From the NCBI GenBank assembly GCA_013298745.1, contig JAAFIT010000152.1:1-6336 (forward strand): 6,336 nucleotides of DNA, in the 5' to 3' direction. The position numbers and the translations under genes are program-made. Below, piece by piece: positions 5,469-6,336 of the stretch (position 1 is its first letter; each line of letters opens with the position of its first letter). Under the pieces are notes generated by a model, which worked only from the letters and a program-made list of their open reading frames with translations, was not told the DNA's origin and made no database searches. Origin of the DNA: Sphingomonadales bacterium (GTDB taxonomy: Bacteria > Pseudomonadota > Alphaproteobacteria > Sphingomonadales > Sphingomonadaceae).

Positions 5469-6336
5469 CTACGCCACCATCGCCTTTGCAGCGGCATAAT
5501 CGGCCTTGCCGTTCGGCGCGCGCGGCACCTTGGGCACGATGATGATGCGTTTTGGCGTCTTGTAGCCGGCGAGCGAGGCGCGGACATGGGTGCGCAGCGC
5601 GTCGGTATCGGTGCCGGGCGGCGCTTCGACGACGGCGGTGACGGCCTGGCCCCATTTTTCATCGGCGACACCGAACACCAGTGCATCCTCGACCGCCGGG
5701 TGGGTTTTCAGTGCTTCTTCAACCTCTTCGGGGAAAACCTTCTCACCCGAGGTATTGATGCACTGGCTGCCGCGGCCGAGCAGCGTCATCGTGCCATCGG
5801 CTTCCAGGATCGCGAAGTCGCCGGGGATCGAATAGCGCACGCCGTCGATGGTGACGAACACCGTCGCCGACTTGGTTTCGTCGCGCCAATAGCCGCGCGG
5901 GATCGGCCCGGCGCGGGCGATACGCCCCATGATCCCCGAGCCGGGGACAACGGGTTTCATGTCCTCGTCGAGCACCAGCGTGCGGCCATCGTTGATGAAG
6001 CGCGTTGGTGCCCCGGCATTGGCGGCGGTCTGGACCGACGCACCAAGCCCCAGCCCTTCCGACGAGCCGAGCGAGTCGACGACCATCATCGCCGGCGCGT
6101 GCTTGAGCAGCGCCGCCTTGACCTCGGGGGACCACATGATGCCGCTGGAAATCATCACATTGAGCGTCGCGATGCTGCCGTGCCCGGCATCGAGCGCGCG
6201 CACCAGCGGCCGGCCAAAGGCGTCGCCGACGATCACGGCATAGTCGCAACCATGTTTGGCGCAGGTGCGCACCGCATCCTCGGCATCGAAGGTGGCGCCG
6301 GGCAGGGTGACGACGGTGCCGCCGCGGCTCATCGTG
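5469..6336 (-). CDS. AMP-forming acyl-CoA synthetase, C-terminal part (FadD3/FadD19-like)
   Basis: Members of this family activate a carboxylic acid with ATP to an acyl-adenylate and then pass it to coenzyme A. The substrate here is unknown; fatty acids or sterol-derived side chains and rings are handled by the closest-looking groups. The gene runs leftward and its start lies beyond base 6336, so about 288 C-terminal residues are visible. Counting from the Met at 6332: VGDAFGRPL (35-43) and SLGSSEGLG (87-95, the adenine-binding YG.TE equivalent). IPGD (169-172) carries the ribose-binding Asp172, followed by the hinge LLGRGSQCINTSGEKVFPEEVEEAL (184-208). PNGKADY (273-279) holds the catalytic lysine Lys276. 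The order and spacing are normal for the ANL superfamily. It ends MVA-stop just next to the inverted repeat. No functional link to the flagellar genes is suggested; the two operons simply meet here. Confidence 0.9.
   Translation of the reverse strand, partial: TMSRGGTVVTLPGATFDAEDAVRTCAKHGCDYAVIVGDAFGRPLVRALDAGHGSIATLNVMISSGIMWSPEVKAALLKHAPAMMVVDSLGSSEGLGLGASVQTAANAGAPTRFINDGRTLVLDEDMKPVVPGSGIMGRIARAGPIPRGYWRDETKSATVFVTIDGVRYSIPGDFAILEADGTMTLLGRGSQCINTSGEKVFPEEVEEALKTHPAVEDALVFGVADEKWGQAVTAVVEAPPGTDTDALRTHVRASLAGYKTPKRIIIVPKVPRAPNGKADYAAAKAMVA

Overview
The window reads as a high-GC alphaproteobacterial chromosome segment. It is most likely from a sphingomonad-type bacterium; this is an inference from composition, divergent flagellar sequences and the style of the acyl-CoA ligase, not a proven placement. 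It holds the distal end of a flagellar operon on the + strand and the 3' end of an unrelated, convergent metabolic gene on the - strand.

Bases 1-2773 carry a tightly packed string: fliM (3' end only), fliN, fliO, fliP, fliQ and fliR. These encode the end of the rotor switch (C-ring) and the core of the flagellar type III export gate. flhB (2773-3906), the substrate-specificity switch of the same export machine, follows directly, and fliD (3922-5322), the filament cap, closes the series. Every junction from fliM to flhB is a start/stop overlap (ATGA, GTGA or TGATG), so the block is almost certainly one translationally coupled transcript. Only fliD has a short leader (15 bases) with its own ribosome binding site.

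Bases 5323-5468 separate fliD from the convergent gene. They contain a striking inverted repeat: two 35-base arms matching at 34 of 35 positions around a 43-base centre, and each arm is itself a hairpin. It is best read as a REP-like intergenic palindrome that may terminate or insulate the two converging transcripts. Bases 5469-6336 (- strand) are the C-terminal part of an AMP-forming acyl-CoA synthetase resembling the FadD3/FadD19-type ligases.

Working together: FliM/FliN form the switch ring that docks export cargo. FliP, FliQ and FliR form the export channel, with FliO assisting FliP assembly. FlhB wraps the gate and switches export from hook to filament substrates by self-cleavage at NPTH. 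FliD is one of the late substrates then exported. The main oddities are a FliO with no membrane segment, a FliP with no signal peptide, and fliD placed directly after flhB. I found no CRISPR array, tRNA, rRNA, insertion sequence or convincing new system.
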